DNA from: an uncultured Clostridia bacterium
Lineage (GTDB): Bacteria; Bacillota; Clostridia; Christensenellales; Borkfalkiaceae
Assembly (NCBI GenBank): GCA_947572415.1
Contig: CANPBT010000008.1
Location: 1 to 56,212, forward strand
Length of the DNA stretch: 56,212 nt
Direction of reading: 5' to 3'
Both the position numbers and the translations under genes were made by a program. The notes under the pieces are model-generated. The model saw only the letters and a program-made list of their open reading frames with translations. It made no database searches and was not told the origin of the DNA. How positions within the stretch are numbered: the first letter of the stretch is position 1; each line of letters opens with the position of its first letter. Positions 34,650-49,033 of this stretch are shown here, piece after piece.

Positions 34650-35769
34650 TTGTTTCTTCCTTTTTAACGGTTGCGATACAGTACGCGCATATACCGAGTT
34701 TTTCGCCGACGAAGCCCAGCCCTTCGCACGTGCCCGCGGCTATGGCTATGCGGTCGGCGTCAACGCCCGTAAGTTTGCTCAGATTCATTTTCATATTTTC
34801 CGTATGCTTTGCAAGCCTCGGCTTTTCCGCCTGAATGCTTATTGAAAGGTCGGCGGGCGTAAAGCCGCGGTGTCTTAATAAGCTTATCACGCTTTCAAGC
34901 ATTTTGCCGCTGTCCGCGCCCTTGAATTTTGCGTCGGTGTCGGGGAAGTAGTGTCCTATATCGTCGAGCCCCGCCGCGGACAGAAGCGCGTCCATAACGG
35001 CGTGAATTACCACGTCGCCGTCGCTGTGTGCTATAAGCCCGCAGTCGCACGGTATTTTAACCCCGCAAAGCGTTACTAAACTGCCCTCGCCGAACGCGTG
35101 TACGTCCACGCCGAACCCCGTCAAATTTCCGTCGGCGGAGGGGAGCGGAGGGATACCTCGCATAAAATCCCGCTTAAAGGTCAGCTTAACGTTTTCGGGC
35201 CCGCCGTCCGCGATATGCGGCTTTTTTATATATTCTGCGTAAACCGCGCTGTCGTCGGTATACGCTTTATTGCCCGCAAGCGAATACGCCTTTTTTATTT
35301 CATCGGTCAAAAAACCCTGCGGGGTCTGCACGAGGTAAAGCTCCTTTCTGTCAACGTGCCGCCCTTCGTATATCGCGGAGTCGGTAGCCCCGACCGCGCA
35401 TACGCCGCTGCCGTATTTTTTTACGCTGTCTATACAGCCGAGAATAATGCTTTCCGATACGAACGGCCGCGCACCGTCGTGGATTAAAACTATATCGCCG
35501 GAAACTTTTTCAAGCGCGTTTTTGACGCTCTGCGTGCGGGTGCCGCCGCCGATAACCGTCTTGAAGCCGAAAGGCGCGCAAAGTGCGGAAATCTCTTTGT
35601 AATCGGATTCGGACGAAGCGACTATAACTTCGTCGATTTGCGGTATATCGAATTTTTTAAGCGTGTGAAAAAGCGCGGGTTCGCCGTAAAGGGGGGCAAG
35701 TAGTTTATTTTTGCCGAAGCCTGCGCGCTCGCCCTTTCCCGCCGCGCATATAATGGCGCTAATTTTCAT
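34633..35769 (-). CDS. ispDF: Fused MEP-pathway enzyme IspD-IspF
   Basis: Residues 1-213 are IspD (cytidylyltransferase; IICAAGKGERAGFGKNK and HDGARPF). Residues 217-378 are IspF (cyclodiphosphate synthase; metal-binding DVHAFG, HSDGD and HYFPDTD). They catalyse non-consecutive steps of isoprenoid precursor synthesis; IspE acts between them. The fusion is well known in some Proteobacteria and less common in Firmicutes. The gene overlaps both neighbours, rqcP upstream (11 bases) and radA downstream. Confidence 0.93.
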   Translation of the reverse strand: MKISAIICAAGKGERAGFGKNKLLAPLYGEPALFHTLKKFDIPQIDEVIVASSESDYKEISALCAPFGFKTVIGGGTRTQSVKNALEKVSGDIVLIHDGARPFVSESIILGCIDSVKKYGSGVCAVGATDSAIYEGRHVDRKELYLVQTPQGFLTDEIKKAYSLAGNKAYTDDSAVYAEYIKKPHIADGGPENVKLTFKRDFMRGIPPLPSADGNLTGFGVDVHAFGEGSLVTLCGVKIPCDCGLIAHSDGDVVIHAVMDALLSAAGLDDIGHYFPDTDAKFKGADSGKMLESVISLLRHRGFTPADLSISIQAEKPRLAKHTENMKMNLSKLTGVDADRIAIAAGTCEGLGFVGEKLGICAYCIATVKKEETNGKDD

Positions 35770-36010
35770 TTTGTATTATCTCGTATAGGGAAGCGGCCTC
35801 GTCTTTTTTAACCGTTTCCTTGATTTCGTTAATCCTGAATTTAAGGCTTCCCGTGGCGTAGCTTATCTCTACCACGTCGCCGGCCTTTATCCGGTGCCCT
35901 GGCTTAACGTCCCTGCCGTTTACGCTGACTTTGCCCTTGTCGCAGGCCTCCTGCGCGAGCGTGCGCCGCTTTAATATGCGCGATATTTTTAAAAATTTAT
36001 CTATTCTCAT
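35759..36010 (-). CDS. rqcP: S4-domain RNA-binding protein (RqcP/HslR type)
   Basis: The 83 residues are almost entirely an S4 RNA-binding domain: MRIDKFLKISRILKRRT, then GKVSVNGRDVKPGHRIKAGD. This size and sequence match RqcP (YabO), which assists alanine tailing of stalled nascent chains on the large ribosomal subunit. AAGG lies nine bases before the ATG. It opens the rqcP-ispDF-radA operon and diverges from rpoB. Confidence 0.85.
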   Translation of the reverse strand: MRIDKFLKISRILKRRTLAQEACDKGKVSVNGRDVKPGHRIKAGDVVEISYATGSLKFRINEIKETVKKDEAASLYEIIQNEN

Positions 36011-36364
36011 TGAAAATTACCTTAATGAAAAATATTTTTTACAGTGGGTTAAAATGTGTTGACATTATTGACGGACAAGTTTATAATAATATGCTGAACT
36101 AAAATGCGATTTTTGCACTTTCTTTGTCCTTTACATAGCAAAACGACAACAAAAATCACCAAAATATGGCAATTTTTTGTCCGTTTAACGACTGAATTAT
36201 ACACCATATTATTTAGTTTGTAAAGGGAAGAATAAAAATTTTAAAAATTTTTTTAACGCAAAGCCGAAATTTACACATTGATTTTTTCCGGTGAAAAGAT
36301 ATATACGGATAATCGCCTATGTGAATTATAAATATAAAAGCCAAAAAGGAGTATTTATCGAAAA
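36011..36364 (+). promoter_or_regulatory. Long rpoB leader with a perfect consensus promoter
   Basis: TTGACA (36059-36064), exactly 17 bases, TATAAT (36082-36087): full sigma-A consensus. This predicts a 5' leader of about 270 bases. A second possible promoter is TTGATT (36278-36283), 16 bases, TATATA (36300-36305), about 53 bases from the start codon. The leader is AT-rich, has an A/T tract at 36233-36254 and no strong terminator hairpin. The promoter of the divergent rqcP operon must also lie near 36020-36080 but is not clear. Confidence 0.75.
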
Positions 36365-40417
<4,053 letters not shown>

Positions 40418-40432
40418 AAGGGAGGTTAAAAC

Positions 40433-43400
40433 ATGTTTGAATTAAACGATTTCAGTTCTATCAAAATCAGCGTAGCTTCCCCCGAAAAAATAAGGGAACT
40501 TTCCAAGGGCGAGGTCACCAAGCCCGAAACCATAAACTACAGAACTCAGAAACCCGAAAAGGACGGACTTTTCTGCGAAAGGATTTTCGGACCGATGAAG
40601 GACTGGGAGTGCCACTGCGGCAAGTATAAACGTATCCGCTACAAGGGCATTACCTGCGAAAAGTGCGGCGTTGAAGTAACCCGCGCCAAGGTCAGAAGGG
40701 AAAGAATGGGTCATATCGAGCTTGCCGCCCCCGTATCGCATATATGGTACTTCCGCGGCGTGCCGTCGAGGATAGGGCTTATCCTCGATATGTCGCCCAA
40801 ATCGCTCGAACAGGTTATCTACTTTGCGGCGTACGTCGTACTCGACCCCGGCACTGTGCCCGCGCTCGAATACAAGCAGGTAATTAACGATAAAGAGCTT
40901 CGCGAAATCGAAGAAAAATACGGTGAAAGCGAGGTTACGGGGCTCAAGGTCGGAATGGGTGCGGAGTCTATCCGCGAGCTTTTGATGGCTGTCGACCTCG
41001 ACAAAGAATGCGAGGAAACCAAAAAGATTATTGAGACGAGCACGGCGGCGCAGAAGCGCGTCAAGGCGGTTAAGAGGATAGAAATCCTCGAATCGTTCAG
41101 GAAGAGCGGCAACCGCCCCGAATGGATGGTTTTAACCGTTCTTCCCGTGCTTCCTCCCGAAATCCGCCCCATGGTTCAGCTTGACGGCGGCAGGTTCGCT
41201 TCGTCCGATCTGAACGATTTATACAGGCGCGTAATAAACCGCAACAACCGTCTTAAAAGAATGATGGAGCTCGGCGCGCCCGAAATGATAGTCAAAAACG
41301 AAAAGCGTATGTTGCAGGAAGCGGTCGACGCGTTAATCGACAACGGCCGCCGCGGCAAGGCGCTTTCCGGGCCCTCCAACAGGGAGCTCAAATCCCTTTC
41401 GGGTATGCTCCGCGGCAAGCAGGGGCGTTTCCGTCAGAACCTTTTAGGTAAACGTGTCGACTATTCCGGCCGTTCGGTTATCGTCGTAGGCCCCGAACTC
41501 AAACTTTATCAGTGCGGACTTCCCAAGGAAATGGCAATCGAGCTTTTCAAGCCTTTCGTTATGAAAAAGCTTGTCGAAAGCGGTCAGTGCCACAATATAA
41601 AGAGCGCGAAACGTACCGTCGAGCGCGCAAAACCCCTCGTATGGGACGTACTCGAACAAGTCATTAAAGAGCACCCCGTGCTTTTAAACCGTGCGCCCAC
41701 GCTGCACAGACTTTCCATTCAGGCGTTCGAGCCCGTGCTTATCGAGGGTAGGGCGATAAAAATTCACCCGCTCGTTTGTACCGCGTTCAACGCGGACTTC
41801 GACGGCGACCAGATGGCGGTTCACGTGCCCCTTTCGGTCGAAGCGCAGGCGGAAGCAAGGTTTTTAATGCTTTCCTCCAACAATATTTTGAAGCTTTCCG
41901 ACGGTAAGCCCGTTATGCAGCCCGCGCAGGATATGGTTCTCGGCGCGTACTATCTGACGATTATCCGTCGTGAAGAGGGTAAATTCTACCGTTGGAGCGG
42001 CGACAGATACGTCGAATGCGCGGAAGGCGACGAGGGCGCGGAAAAATACGTACCCAACGCGTACATTTCCGAGGACGAGGCTCTGATGGCTTATCAGACC
42101 AAGCTCGTGCATATGCAGGACGAAATTTACGTAAGGCGTACCGTTAACGTAGACGGCGAAACAGTGTGCGGCAGGGTTAAAACGACAGTCGGCAGGATTA
42201 TCTTCAACTCCGAAATGCCTCAGGATCTGGGCTTCGTCAAACGCGTAACAAAGGAAGATTTCTTAAAATACGAAATTTCATACGAATTCCTCGGCAACTC
42301 GGTTGCGGTCGGTAAAAAGCAGCTCGGCAAAATCGTAGAGCGTTGCTTCAAGACGGGCGGCGCCCCCAGAGCGGCGGACGTGCTCGACAAGATAAAGGCG
42401 CTCGGCTATAAATATTCTACCATAGGCGCCGTAACCACTTCCGTATTCGATATGCATATTCCCGACGCGAAAAAGGAAATTGTAAAAGATACCGAAGAAA
42501 AGGTTATAAAGATAGAAAAGAAGTACCAGCGCGGACTTCTGAGAGAGGAAGAGAGATACAATGCGGTTATCGACGCGTGGGACGCGGCAACCGACGCGGT
42601 TACCGACGCGCTAAAAAAATCGCTTGATAAGTTCAACCCCATATGGATGATGGCGGATTCGGGCGCCCGTGGTTCAATCGACCAGATGAAGCAGCTTTCG
42701 GGTATGCGCGGGCTGATGGTTAACCCTCAGGGTAAAAAGATAGAAGTTCCCGTTAAGTCGTGTTTCAGGCAGGGGCTTTCCGTTCTCGAATACTTCATTT
42801 CCTCGCACGGCGGTCGTAAAGGTCTTGCCGATACGGCGCTTAAAACCGCGGACTCCGGTTATCTTACCCGTAGGCTTGTCGACGTTTCGCAGGACGTTAT
42901 CGTCCGCGAAGACGACTGTATGGCGGGCAGCAAAAAGCCCCGCGGTATGGTAGTAAGGGCAATAATAGGCCCGAACGGCGAGGTTATAGAAGGGCTCGAG
43001 GACAGAATTCAGGGCAGATTCGTCGCCGAGGACGTCAAGGACAAGAGCGGCAGGGTAATCGTTGCGCAGAACGAATTCGTTACCGATGCGATTGCAAAAG
43101 AGATTATTGCCGCCGGCGTCGAGCAGGTATCGATACGTTCGATATTCAGCTGTAATTCGCGCTACGGCGTATGCGCCAAGTGCTACGGCAAGAACATGGC
43201 AACCAACACTCCCGTACAGCCGGGCGAAGCGGTAGGCGTTATCGCCGCGCAGTCCATAGGCGAACCGGGTACCCAGCTTACCATGCGTACCTTCCATACG
43301 GGCGGTATCGCGGCGACGGGCGACATTACGCAGGGTCTCCCCCGCGTAGAGGAGCTTTTCGAAGCGCGTAAGCCCAAGGGCTGCGCAACCCTTTGCGAGG

Positions 43401-44083
43401 TTTCGGGCGTTGTCACCGTCGACGACAAGGACAATCTCAAACACATATTCGTGCGCGACGCGGTCACGGGCGAACAGAAAAAGGAATACACGCTGCCCTT
43501 CAACGCAGAGCTTCACGTCAAGACGGGCGACAAGGTTGAGCCGGGCACCGTCCTCAACACCGGTTCGGTATATCCTCAGGATATTTTAAGGGTATCGGGC
43601 GTAAGAGGCGTGCAGGATTATATCTTAGAGCAGGTTCAGTCGGTTTACCGTTCGCAAGGCGTTGACATAAACGACAAGCACGTTGAAATTATCGTAAGGC
43701 AGATGCTCCGCAAAGTTAAGATAGAAAGCGCCGGCTCGACAGGGCTTCTTCCCGGCGAAACGGTCGATATGTTCACCGTCGAGGAAGAAAACCGCAAGGC
43801 AATCGAAACGGGCGGCACGCCCGCGCTTCAGAAGCGCGTGCTTTTAGGCATAACAAAAGCCGCGCTGTCGACCGATTCCTTCCTGTCGGCTGCCTCCTTC
43901 CAGGAAACGGCGAGGGTGCTTACCGACGCGGCAATCAAAAACAAGGTCGACCCTCTCGTAGGTCTTAAAGAAAACGTAATTATAGGCAAACTTATCCCTG
44001 CAGGCACGGGCGTAAAGGAATATAAGAATATGTCCCCCGTAATCAACGCGTCGTTTAACAGCGCGGCAAAACCGCAGGAGTAA
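40433..44083 (+). CDS. rpoC: RNA polymerase beta' subunit
   Basis: The N-terminal zinc ribbon has [20 protein letters not shown], the catalytic magnesium loop is NADFDGDQM, and the second zinc site uses the cysteines around [14 protein letters not shown]. The trigger loop region [20 protein letters not shown] is intact. The 1216-residue length matches Firmicutes beta'. It starts 15 bases after rpoB with a GGGAGG site. Neither rpsL nor fusA follows; the next gene encodes a small unknown protein. Confidence 0.98.
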   Translation: MFELNDFSSIKISVASPEKIRELSKGEVTKPETINYRTQKPEKDGLFCERIFGPMKDWECHCGKYKRIRYKGITCEKCGVEVTRAKVRRERMGHIELAAPVSHIWYFRGVPSRIGLILDMSPKSLEQVIYFAAYVVLDPGTVPALEYKQVINDKELREIEEKYGESEVTGLKVGMGAESIRELLMAVDLDKECEETKKIIETSTAAQKRVKAVKRIEILESFRKSGNRPEWMVLTVLPVLPPEIRPMVQLDGGRFASSDLNDLYRRVINRNNRLKRMMELGAPEMIVKNEKRMLQEAVDALIDNGRRGKALSGPSNRELKSLSGMLRGKQGRFRQNLLGKRVDYSGRSVIVVGPELKLYQCGLPKEMAIELFKPFVMKKLVESGQCHNIKSAKRTVERAKPLVWDVLEQVIKEHPVLLNRAPTLHRLSIQAFEPVLIEGRAIKIHPLVCTAFNADFDGDQMAVHVPLSVEAQAEARFLMLSSNNILKLSDGKPVMQPAQDMVLGAYYLTIIRREEGKFYRWSGDRYVECAEGDEGAEKYVPNAYISEDEALMAYQTKLVHMQDEIYVRRTVNVDGETVCGRVKTTVGRIIFNSEMPQDLGFVKRVTKEDFLKYEISYEFLGNSVAVGKKQLGKIVERCFKTGGAPRAADVLDKIKALGYKYSTIGAVTTSVFDMHIPDAKKEIVKDTEEKVIKIEKKYQRGLLREEERYNAVIDAWDAATDAVTDALKKSLDKFNPIWMMADSGARGSIDQMKQLSGMRGLMVNPQGKKIEVPVKSCFRQGLSVLEYFISSHGGRKGLADTALKTADSGYLTRRLVDVSQDVIVREDDCMAGSKKPRGMVVRAIIGPNGEVIEGLEDRIQGRFVAEDVKDKSGRVIVAQNEFVTDAIAKEIIAAGVEQVSIRSIFSCNSRYGVCAKCYGKNMATNTPVQPGEAVGVIAAQSIGEPGTQLTMRTFHTGGIAATGDITQGLPRVEELFEARKPKGCATLCEVSGVVTVDDKDNLKHIFVRDAVTGEQKKEYTLPFNAELHVKTGDKVEPGTVLNTGSVYPQDILRVSGVRGVQDYILEQVQSVYRSQGVDINDKHVEIIVRQMLRKVKIESAGSTGLLPGETVDMFTVEEENRKAIETGGTPALQKRVLLGITKAALSTDSFLSAASFQETARVLTDAAIKNKVDPLVGLKENVIIGKLIPAGTGVKEYKNMSPVINASFNSAAKPQE

Positions 44084-44146
44084 AAACTTTAATAGACAAA
44101 AGCGGCGCGTTTAACACCGCGCCGCAAGCTTCAAAGGGGTGTGCAA

Positions 44147-44512
44147 ATGCCGAATTTCGAACAGTTGAAAATGCTCGAACTCGTGCGCGTGCTCAGGACG
44201 GATATACTCGCCGTAGAGGAGCAGCGCAGCGCCGCCGCGTTCAGGCAGGCGCGGAAAGATTTACAGGATATATACAACTATCATCTTATATCGAAAAAGT
44301 CTTTCACGGGCGTTGAGTATTATCTTAAAAATCTTTATACGTCGTTCAATTACGGCGCGGTGATAGTGAACGAAGCGCTGAAAAAGAGAAACCTCGACGG
44401 TGAAAACGGCGTTAAACTCGAAGAGTGCCTCGAAACAATGATAAGCTGTTGCGATAAAGTGACGGAGGGGCTGAAGCAACCGCCCCAACCGCCCCGCACT
44501 AAAAAGAAATAA
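44147..44512 (+). CDS. Small helical protein of unknown function downstream of rpoC
   Basis: I start at the ATG at 44147 because AGGGG lies seven bases upstream; a GTG at 44141 is also in frame. The 121 residues are mainly alpha-helical, charged, and end in KQPPQPPRTKKK. I do not recognise a family. A GC-rich hairpin without a T run (44102-44109 with 44118-44125) lies between it and rpoC, so it may be partly co-transcribed with rpoBC. A terminator follows. Confidence 0.65.
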   Translation: MPNFEQLKMLELVRVLRTDILAVEEQRSAAAFRQARKDLQDIYNYHLISKKSFTGVEYYLKNLYTSFNYGAVIVNEALKKRNLDGENGVKLEECLETMISCCDKVTEGLKQPPQPPRTKKK

Positions 44513-44518
44513 ATTAAC

Positions 44519-44548
44519 CTCCGTGTGTTTATAACGCACGGGGTTTTT
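44519..44548 (+). terminator. Intrinsic terminator before prmA
   Basis: Nine-base-pair stem with two G-T wobbles (44519-44527 with 44535-44543) followed by five T. Confidence 0.75.
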
Positions 44549-44565
44549 ATTTGGTATGTAATTAC

Positions 44566-44594
44566 TTGCCTTTAAAGTCGGTTAGTGGTAAAAT
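44566..44594 (+). promoter_or_regulatory. Promoter of the prmA operon (likely leaderless)
   Basis: TTGCCT (44566-44571), 17 bases, TAAAAT (44589-44594) with TGG in front (extended -10). Transcription should begin within a few bases of the ATG at 44604. There is no Shine-Dalgarno. Confidence 0.65.
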
Positions 44595-44603
44595 CTTATT
44601 GTT

Positions 44604-45545
44604 ATGAAATTTACAGAACTCACCGTACATACAACAAGCGAAGCGAGCGAGGTCGTAGCCGACGTCATGTGGCGATATACCAACTACGGCGTGGCTATTT
44701 CCGACGTAAAGGACGTAATCGCTCTGCAAAAAGACAGGGCGACTTACTGGGATTATATGGACGAAAGCCTTAAAGACGAATCTCGCGACGTCCTTGTAAA
44801 AGCGTTTATCGCGCTTGACGCCACTGCGGAAACACTGCCGCTTATCCGCGCCGACCTCGAAGAAGCCGCGGCAAACGGCGCCGGCTTTATCAATTTCGGT
44901 TCGTTAGAGGCGACCCGCCGCGAGGTTGAGGGCGACGATTGGCTTGAAATATGGCGCAAACACTTCCGTCCGTTGCATATCGGCGGCAAAGTCGTAATCG
45001 TTCCCGAATGGATCGAGTACGAAAAGAATGACGGCGAGGTCGTAATAATTCTCGACAGCAATATGGCTTTCGGCACGGGCGAGCACGAAACCACCTCTAT
45101 GTGCCTTAAACTTTTGCAAAGCCACATAAAAGACGGCGACGTATGTATCGACGTCGGCTGCGGCAGCGGAATACTCGGTATTGCAGCGGTTAAGCTCGGC
45201 GCAAGCCTTGCGTATCTCACCGATATCGACGATATTGCGGTAAAAAGCGCAAACCACAACGCGGTAAGCAACGGCGTTTCGGATAAAACTATTGTCGCGC
45301 ATAGCGACCTTTTAAACGATACAAACGTAAAAGGCGATATAATGCTCGCCAACATTACGGGCGAAATACTCTGTCGCCTTGCCCCGTCTATCCCCAAAAA
45401 CCTCAAAAAAGGCGGCGTGCTCATTTTAAGCGGAATTATCGAAAGCCGCCTCAATATGGTAAAAGAGGCTTTCCGCGCGCAGGGGCTCAGTCCGGTTGAA
45501 ACGCAGCGCGACGGCGAGTGGTTCGCTTTGGTATTTAAATCATGA
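44604..45545 (+). CDS. prmA: Ribosomal protein L11 methyltransferase
   Basis: PrmA trimethylates ribosomal protein L11. The SAM-binding core has FGTGEHETT, DVGCGSGILGIAA and NITGEILCRLAP. The N-terminal domain that recognises L11 covers about residues 1-120. Length 313 is normal. It has no Shine-Dalgarno but a good promoter whose -10 ends nine bases before the ATG. It starts an operon of six overlapping or closely spaced genes. Confidence 0.93.
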   Translation: MKFTELTVHTTSEASEVVADVMWRYTNYGVAISDVKDVIALQKDRATYWDYMDESLKDESRDVLVKAFIALDATAETLPLIRADLEEAAANGAGFINFGSLEATRREVEGDDWLEIWRKHFRPLHIGGKVVIVPEWIEYEKNDGEVVIILDSNMAFGTGEHETTSMCLKLLQSHIKDGDVCIDVGCGSGILGIAAVKLGASLAYLTDIDDIAVKSANHNAVSNGVSDKTIVAHSDLLNDTNVKGDIMLANITGEILCRLAPSIPKNLKKGGVLILSGIIESRLNMVKEAFRAQGLSPVETQRDGEWFALVFKS

Positions 45546-46270
45546 GCGGCAGAAAAAGATTTTTCATTGAAAAACTCGATTATCCCCGACAGACCGAAGC
45601 AATTTTGAGCGGCGAGGAGTTTGTCCACGCAAAGACGGTGCAGCGCGTTGAGGAGGGCTCGGAAATATGCCTTCTCGACGGCAGCGGCAGGGAGTATACA
45701 GCCTTAGTCGTCAAGGTGGATAAGCGCAGCTTAACCGCGCATATAACGGGCGCGTACGACGGCGAAAAGGAGCCTAAAACTCACGTATACTTATTGTGCG
45801 GCGCGCTCAAAGGGGATAAAACCGAGCTCGTCGTGCAAAAGGCGACCGAGCTCGGGGTGAGCAAGGTCGGGGTGTTTAACTCCGATTACTGCTCCGCGTT
45901 TATGAACCACAACAAGCTCGAAAGGCTTTGTAAGGTCGCTCGCGAGGCGGCAAAGCAGTGTATGCGTTCCCGTGCGCCGGAGGTCGTGTATTTCGACGAC
46001 TTCGAAAGCGCGGTAAAATCCGCAAAGCAATACGATAATAAACTGTTCGCATGTGAATTTGCCGACAAGTCGGACGCGGACATTTCTCAAATAAGCGGCT
46101 CGACCGCCCTTGTCGTGGGCAGCGAGGGCGGCTTTTCGGAAAGCGAATTCGCCTTTGCCAAAAGCGAGGGCTTCGCGGGGGTAACCCTCGGCAAAAGAAT
46201 ACTCCGCGCAGAAACGGCGGCAATCTCGCTTTTATCGCTCGCCGCGTACTTTCTGGGGGAGCTTACATGA
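45542..46270 (+). CDS. rsmE: 16S rRNA (uracil1498-N3)-methyltransferase
   Basis: RsmE is a SPOUT methyltransferase acting on U1498 of 16S rRNA. The N-terminal PUA-like part covers residues 1-75, and the knot motifs are LLCGALKGDKTELVVQKATELGV (a split motif), VVGSEGGFSESE and LGKRILRAETA. Length is 242 residues. The ATGA overlap with prmA indicates translational coupling, the usual prmA-rsmE pairing. Confidence 0.94.
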   Translation: MSGRKRFFIEKLDYPRQTEAILSGEEFVHAKTVQRVEEGSEICLLDGSGREYTALVVKVDKRSLTAHITGAYDGEKEPKTHVYLLCGALKGDKTELVVQKATELGVSKVGVFNSDYCSAFMNHNKLERLCKVAREAAKQCMRSRAPEVVYFDDFESAVKSAKQYDNKLFACEFADKSDADISQISGSTALVVGSEGGFSESEFAFAKSEGFAGVTLGKRILRAETAAISLLSLAAYFLGELT

Positions 46271-47475
46271 AAGCCGTAGTATTTACGCTCGGTTGTAAGG
46301 TAAACGAGGTCGAGTCGGCTTCTTTAATGGCTTCGCTCGAAAAAGCGGGCTGGGAGGTCGACGACAAGCTTTCGTATGCGGAGGCGTATATTCTCAATAC
46401 CTGCGCCGTCACGCGCGAGGCGGAAAAAAAGAGCCGTCAGCTCATCGCCCGCGTCAAAAAATTCAATCCCGAGGCCAAAATTTTCGTGTGCGGCTGCGCT
46501 TCGGAAAAGGATAAGGCAAGCTTTTTACGGCGCGGAGCGGCGTACGTTACGGGCGCGCGGGATAAAAGCGGAGTCCTGCGGGCTTTCGAAAGGGAGTTCG
46601 GGTTGCAAAAACAGCCCCCCGCATACCCAAAACAGACAAAGACGCGCGCTTTTATAAAGATTCAGGACGGTTGCAACAATTTCTGCTCATACTGCGTCAT
46701 TCCCTATCTGCGCGGCAGGGAGGTTTCCCGCCCGATAGAGGATATCGTTGCGGAAATCAACGCCACCGAAAGCCCGGAAATAGTTCTGACGGGCATCAAT
46801 ATTTCGTCGTACGAGGGCGGGCTCGCTTCGCTTATTCGCGCGCTCGAAGATGTGAAAAAGCGTATACGGCTCGGTTCGCTGGAGTGCGGCGTGATAGACG
46901 ACGAGCTGCTGTCTGCGCTCGACGGGCTTTACGATTTCGCGCCGCAGTTCCATTTATCGTTGCAGAGCGGCAGCGACGCCGTGCTTAAAGCAATGAACAG
47001 GCATTACACCCGCGCGGAATATATTCGAAAGTGCGAAAGTATATATAAGAGGTTCCCCGCGGCGGCGATAACCACCGATATAATAGCGGGGTTCGCTACC
47101 GAAACAGAAAGCGATTTTCTCGACAGCTTGTCCATTATCGAAGAGGTCGGGTTCGCCCGCGTGCACGCCTTTGCGTTTTCGCCGAGGGATGGCACCGTCG
47201 CGTATAAAATGCAGGACGTTCCCCCGCAAATAAAGTCGGAAAGATTGCACAGACTTTTAGAAGCCGCCGAAAAGTGCGCGGCGGGTTATGCTTCGGGTTT
47301 TATCGGACGCGAAGCCGAAATTATCGCGGAGGTTCGCGAGGACGGATATACCTGCGGTTATACGGGCAACTATATAAGGGCTTACGTCCCGTCGGAGCTC
47401 GAAGCGGGGCGAAAATATAAAGTTACAATAAAAAAACTGTACAAGGACGGGGTTGTCGCCGAAGTAAATGGATAG
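46267..47475 (+). CDS. mtaB: tRNA t6A37 methylthiotransferase MtaB
   Basis: MtaB adds a methylthio group to N6-threonylcarbamoyladenosine at position 37 of tRNAs. It has the UPF0004 domain with TLGCKVNEVES and the cysteines of NTCAVTREAE and CGCASE (first cluster), the radical SAM motif CNNFCSYC, and a C-terminal TRAM domain. The sequence TLGCKVNEVES favours MtaB over MiaB or RimO. It overlaps rsmE by four bases and prsW by eight. Confidence 0.93.
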   Translation: MKAVVFTLGCKVNEVESASLMASLEKAGWEVDDKLSYAEAYILNTCAVTREAEKKSRQLIARVKKFNPEAKIFVCGCASEKDKASFLRRGAAYVTGARDKSGVLRAFEREFGLQKQPPAYPKQTKTRAFIKIQDGCNNFCSYCVIPYLRGREVSRPIEDIVAEINATESPEIVLTGINISSYEGGLASLIRALEDVKKRIRLGSLECGVIDDELLSALDGLYDFAPQFHLSLQSGSDAVLKAMNRHYTRAEYIRKCESIYKRFPAAAITTDIIAGFATETESDFLDSLSIIEEVGFARVHAFAFSPRDGTVAYKMQDVPPQIKSERLHRLLEAAEKCAAGYASGFIGREAEIIAEVREDGYTCGYTGNYIRAYVPSELEAGRKYKVTIKKLYKDGVVAEVNG

Positions 47476-49033
47476 GGAAAGACTGCTTTCACGCGCAAAA
47501 ATTACATATTTTTTCAAGGAAACTTTCCGCGCGCATTCCAAGGCGGAGTATAAAGAGATTTTCTCGCGCGGGCTCGGCGACGACGGCGACGCGCTCTCAG
47601 GCGCGTTTCCGTGGCTTTACGTGCGCGTTTTCTTCACGCTTTTAATGCTGTTTACGGCTAACGTGCTCATATTGCGCCTGACGGGCAACCCCATATACGA
47701 GCCGTCGGTCACTTTTCTCGGCGGAGTTACCTTTTTAATCCCCTTCGTGGTGTTTCTGTTCGAGCTGTATCCCAAGCGCGATTTGAGTTTAATGCTCATT
47801 TTTTCAGTGCTGGTTATAGGCGGCACGCTTTCGGGCGGGCTTGCGCAGCTGGGTTACGCCCTTATCGATGCGGAAAATAAGTGGTTGTCGGCAATAATAG
47901 CGGGGCTCGTCGAAGAAATCGGCAAAATTGTCCCCGCGATAATAGCGATAGAGTTTACCAAACAGAAAAGCCCTTATGCGGGCTATCTGCTTGCCGCGGC
48001 TGTCGGCGCTGGATTTTCGGTAATAGAGGATATGGGCTATATTTTCTGCTATTCCGACGAGTTTTTCCACAGCGATATTCAAGCCGTAGTGACGGTGTTC
48101 ATAGAGAGGGGGCTCACTTCGTTCTGCACCCACGTAGTATGGACGGGCGCGGTCGGCTGGGCTTACTGCCGTATGCAAAAGCCTTTCCGCTCGGTATGGC
48201 TGCTGTTCCTCGCGCTGTCGGTAATGCTGCATATTCTCTGGGATTTGCCCCTCGAAGGCTGGATTGCCGCGGTTATAATCGGTACTTGCGTCATAGCCGG
48301 CGTAATCGAAAACGTCGCTATGATATACAGCTCGCATTCGGATATTTTAGAGGCGAATATCGACATAAACAGCTTCAACGACAACATTATCGCCGAAGCA
48401 AAGCAAATGGGCGAGAGAATGCGCTTCACAAACGCGGCGAACCTGACCTTCGCGCTTACCTGCGCGCTTTTGTCGGTGATAATACTAATCCTCTGCGCCC
48501 TGCCGATAGGTATGGAGTTTCAGCGTGTAGAGTTCGAAAGCAAGGAGCAGTTTATCGCCCGCATAGAGGGCGGCTTCAACCTTAAAGCCGACACAAAGAG
48601 GCGCTACGACTCGGACGAAAGAAAGAACGTAGAGGAAAGGTATATCGATAAAAAGCTTTCCTACGTGGTGCAAAAGGACGTCGTCGCCGGCTTCGACGGA
48701 GAATACTATTTCGGTTATTATGCAAGCGATTACAGCCGCCCCGCGGAAATTTCAGTTGAGCTTGACGGGTATTCGAGCCGGATATTCTGCAAAGAGTACG
48801 ATTTCGGCGGCGAAAGCGCGTGGGTATTCGAGGTCAGTGCGGACGATATAATAAGTTACAGCTACAATGATGAAAACGGCACGGTGACCGCCGTAACTGC
48901 CGCCGAGGAGTTCGAGGGGTACGACGTGCTTATCGCGCTCGTTGCAACCGCCTGCGGAATAACCGCGGGTTGCTGCGTGGTTTTGACCGCGTTCAGAATA
49001 AAATTGAGGAGAGTTAAAAATGAAGTACGATAA
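47468..49033 (+). CDS. PrsW family intramembrane metalloprotease
   Basis: The 521-residue protein has about eight membrane segments in its first 330 residues with the PrsW catalytic signatures: LVEEIGK, SVIEDMGY, CTHVVWTG and HILWDLP. PrsW in Bacillus cleaves an anti-sigma factor in response to envelope stress; germination-related members also exist. Two further membrane segments enclose a soluble domain of about 150 residues (about 350-490), much longer than in Bacillus PrsW, which may sense signals outside the membrane. No anti-sigma gene is adjacent. Confidence 0.88.
   Translation: MDRERLLSRAKITYFFKETFRAHSKAEYKEIFSRGLGDDGDALSGAFPWLYVRVFFTLLMLFTANVLILRLTGNPIYEPSVTFLGGVTFLIPFVVFLFELYPKRDLSLMLIFSVLVIGGTLSGGLAQLGYALIDAENKWLSAIIAGLVEEIGKIVPAIIAIEFTKQKSPYAGYLLAAAVGAGFSVIEDMGYIFCYSDEFFHSDIQAVVTVFIERGLTSFCTHVVWTGAVGWAYCRMQKPFRSVWLLFLALSVMLHILWDLPLEGWIAAVIIGTCVIAGVIENVAMIYSSHSDILEANIDINSFNDNIIAEAKQMGERMRFTNAANLTFALTCALLSVIILILCALPIGMEFQRVEFESKEQFIARIEGGFNLKADTKRRYDSDERKNVEERYIDKKLSYVVQKDVVAGFDGEYYFGYYASDYSRPAEISVELDGYSSRIFCKEYDFGGESAWVFEVSADDIISYSYNDENGTVTAVTAAEEFEGYDVLIALVATACGITAGCCVVLTAFRIKLRRVKNEVR

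Noticed and set aside
36072..36184. ACGGACAA (36072-36079) complementary to TTGTCCGT (36177-36184) as an rpoB leader stem
   Set aside because: The first arm lies between the -35 and -10 boxes and is not transcribed from the main promoter.
42674..43516. 280-codon open frame antisense to rpoC
   Set aside because: It lies wholly inside conserved rpoC sequence, has no ribosome site or recognisable family, and reflects codon bias of the coding strand.
44753..45628. 291-codon open frame antisense to prmA
   Set aside because: Shadow of prmA; no start signals and no family resemblance.
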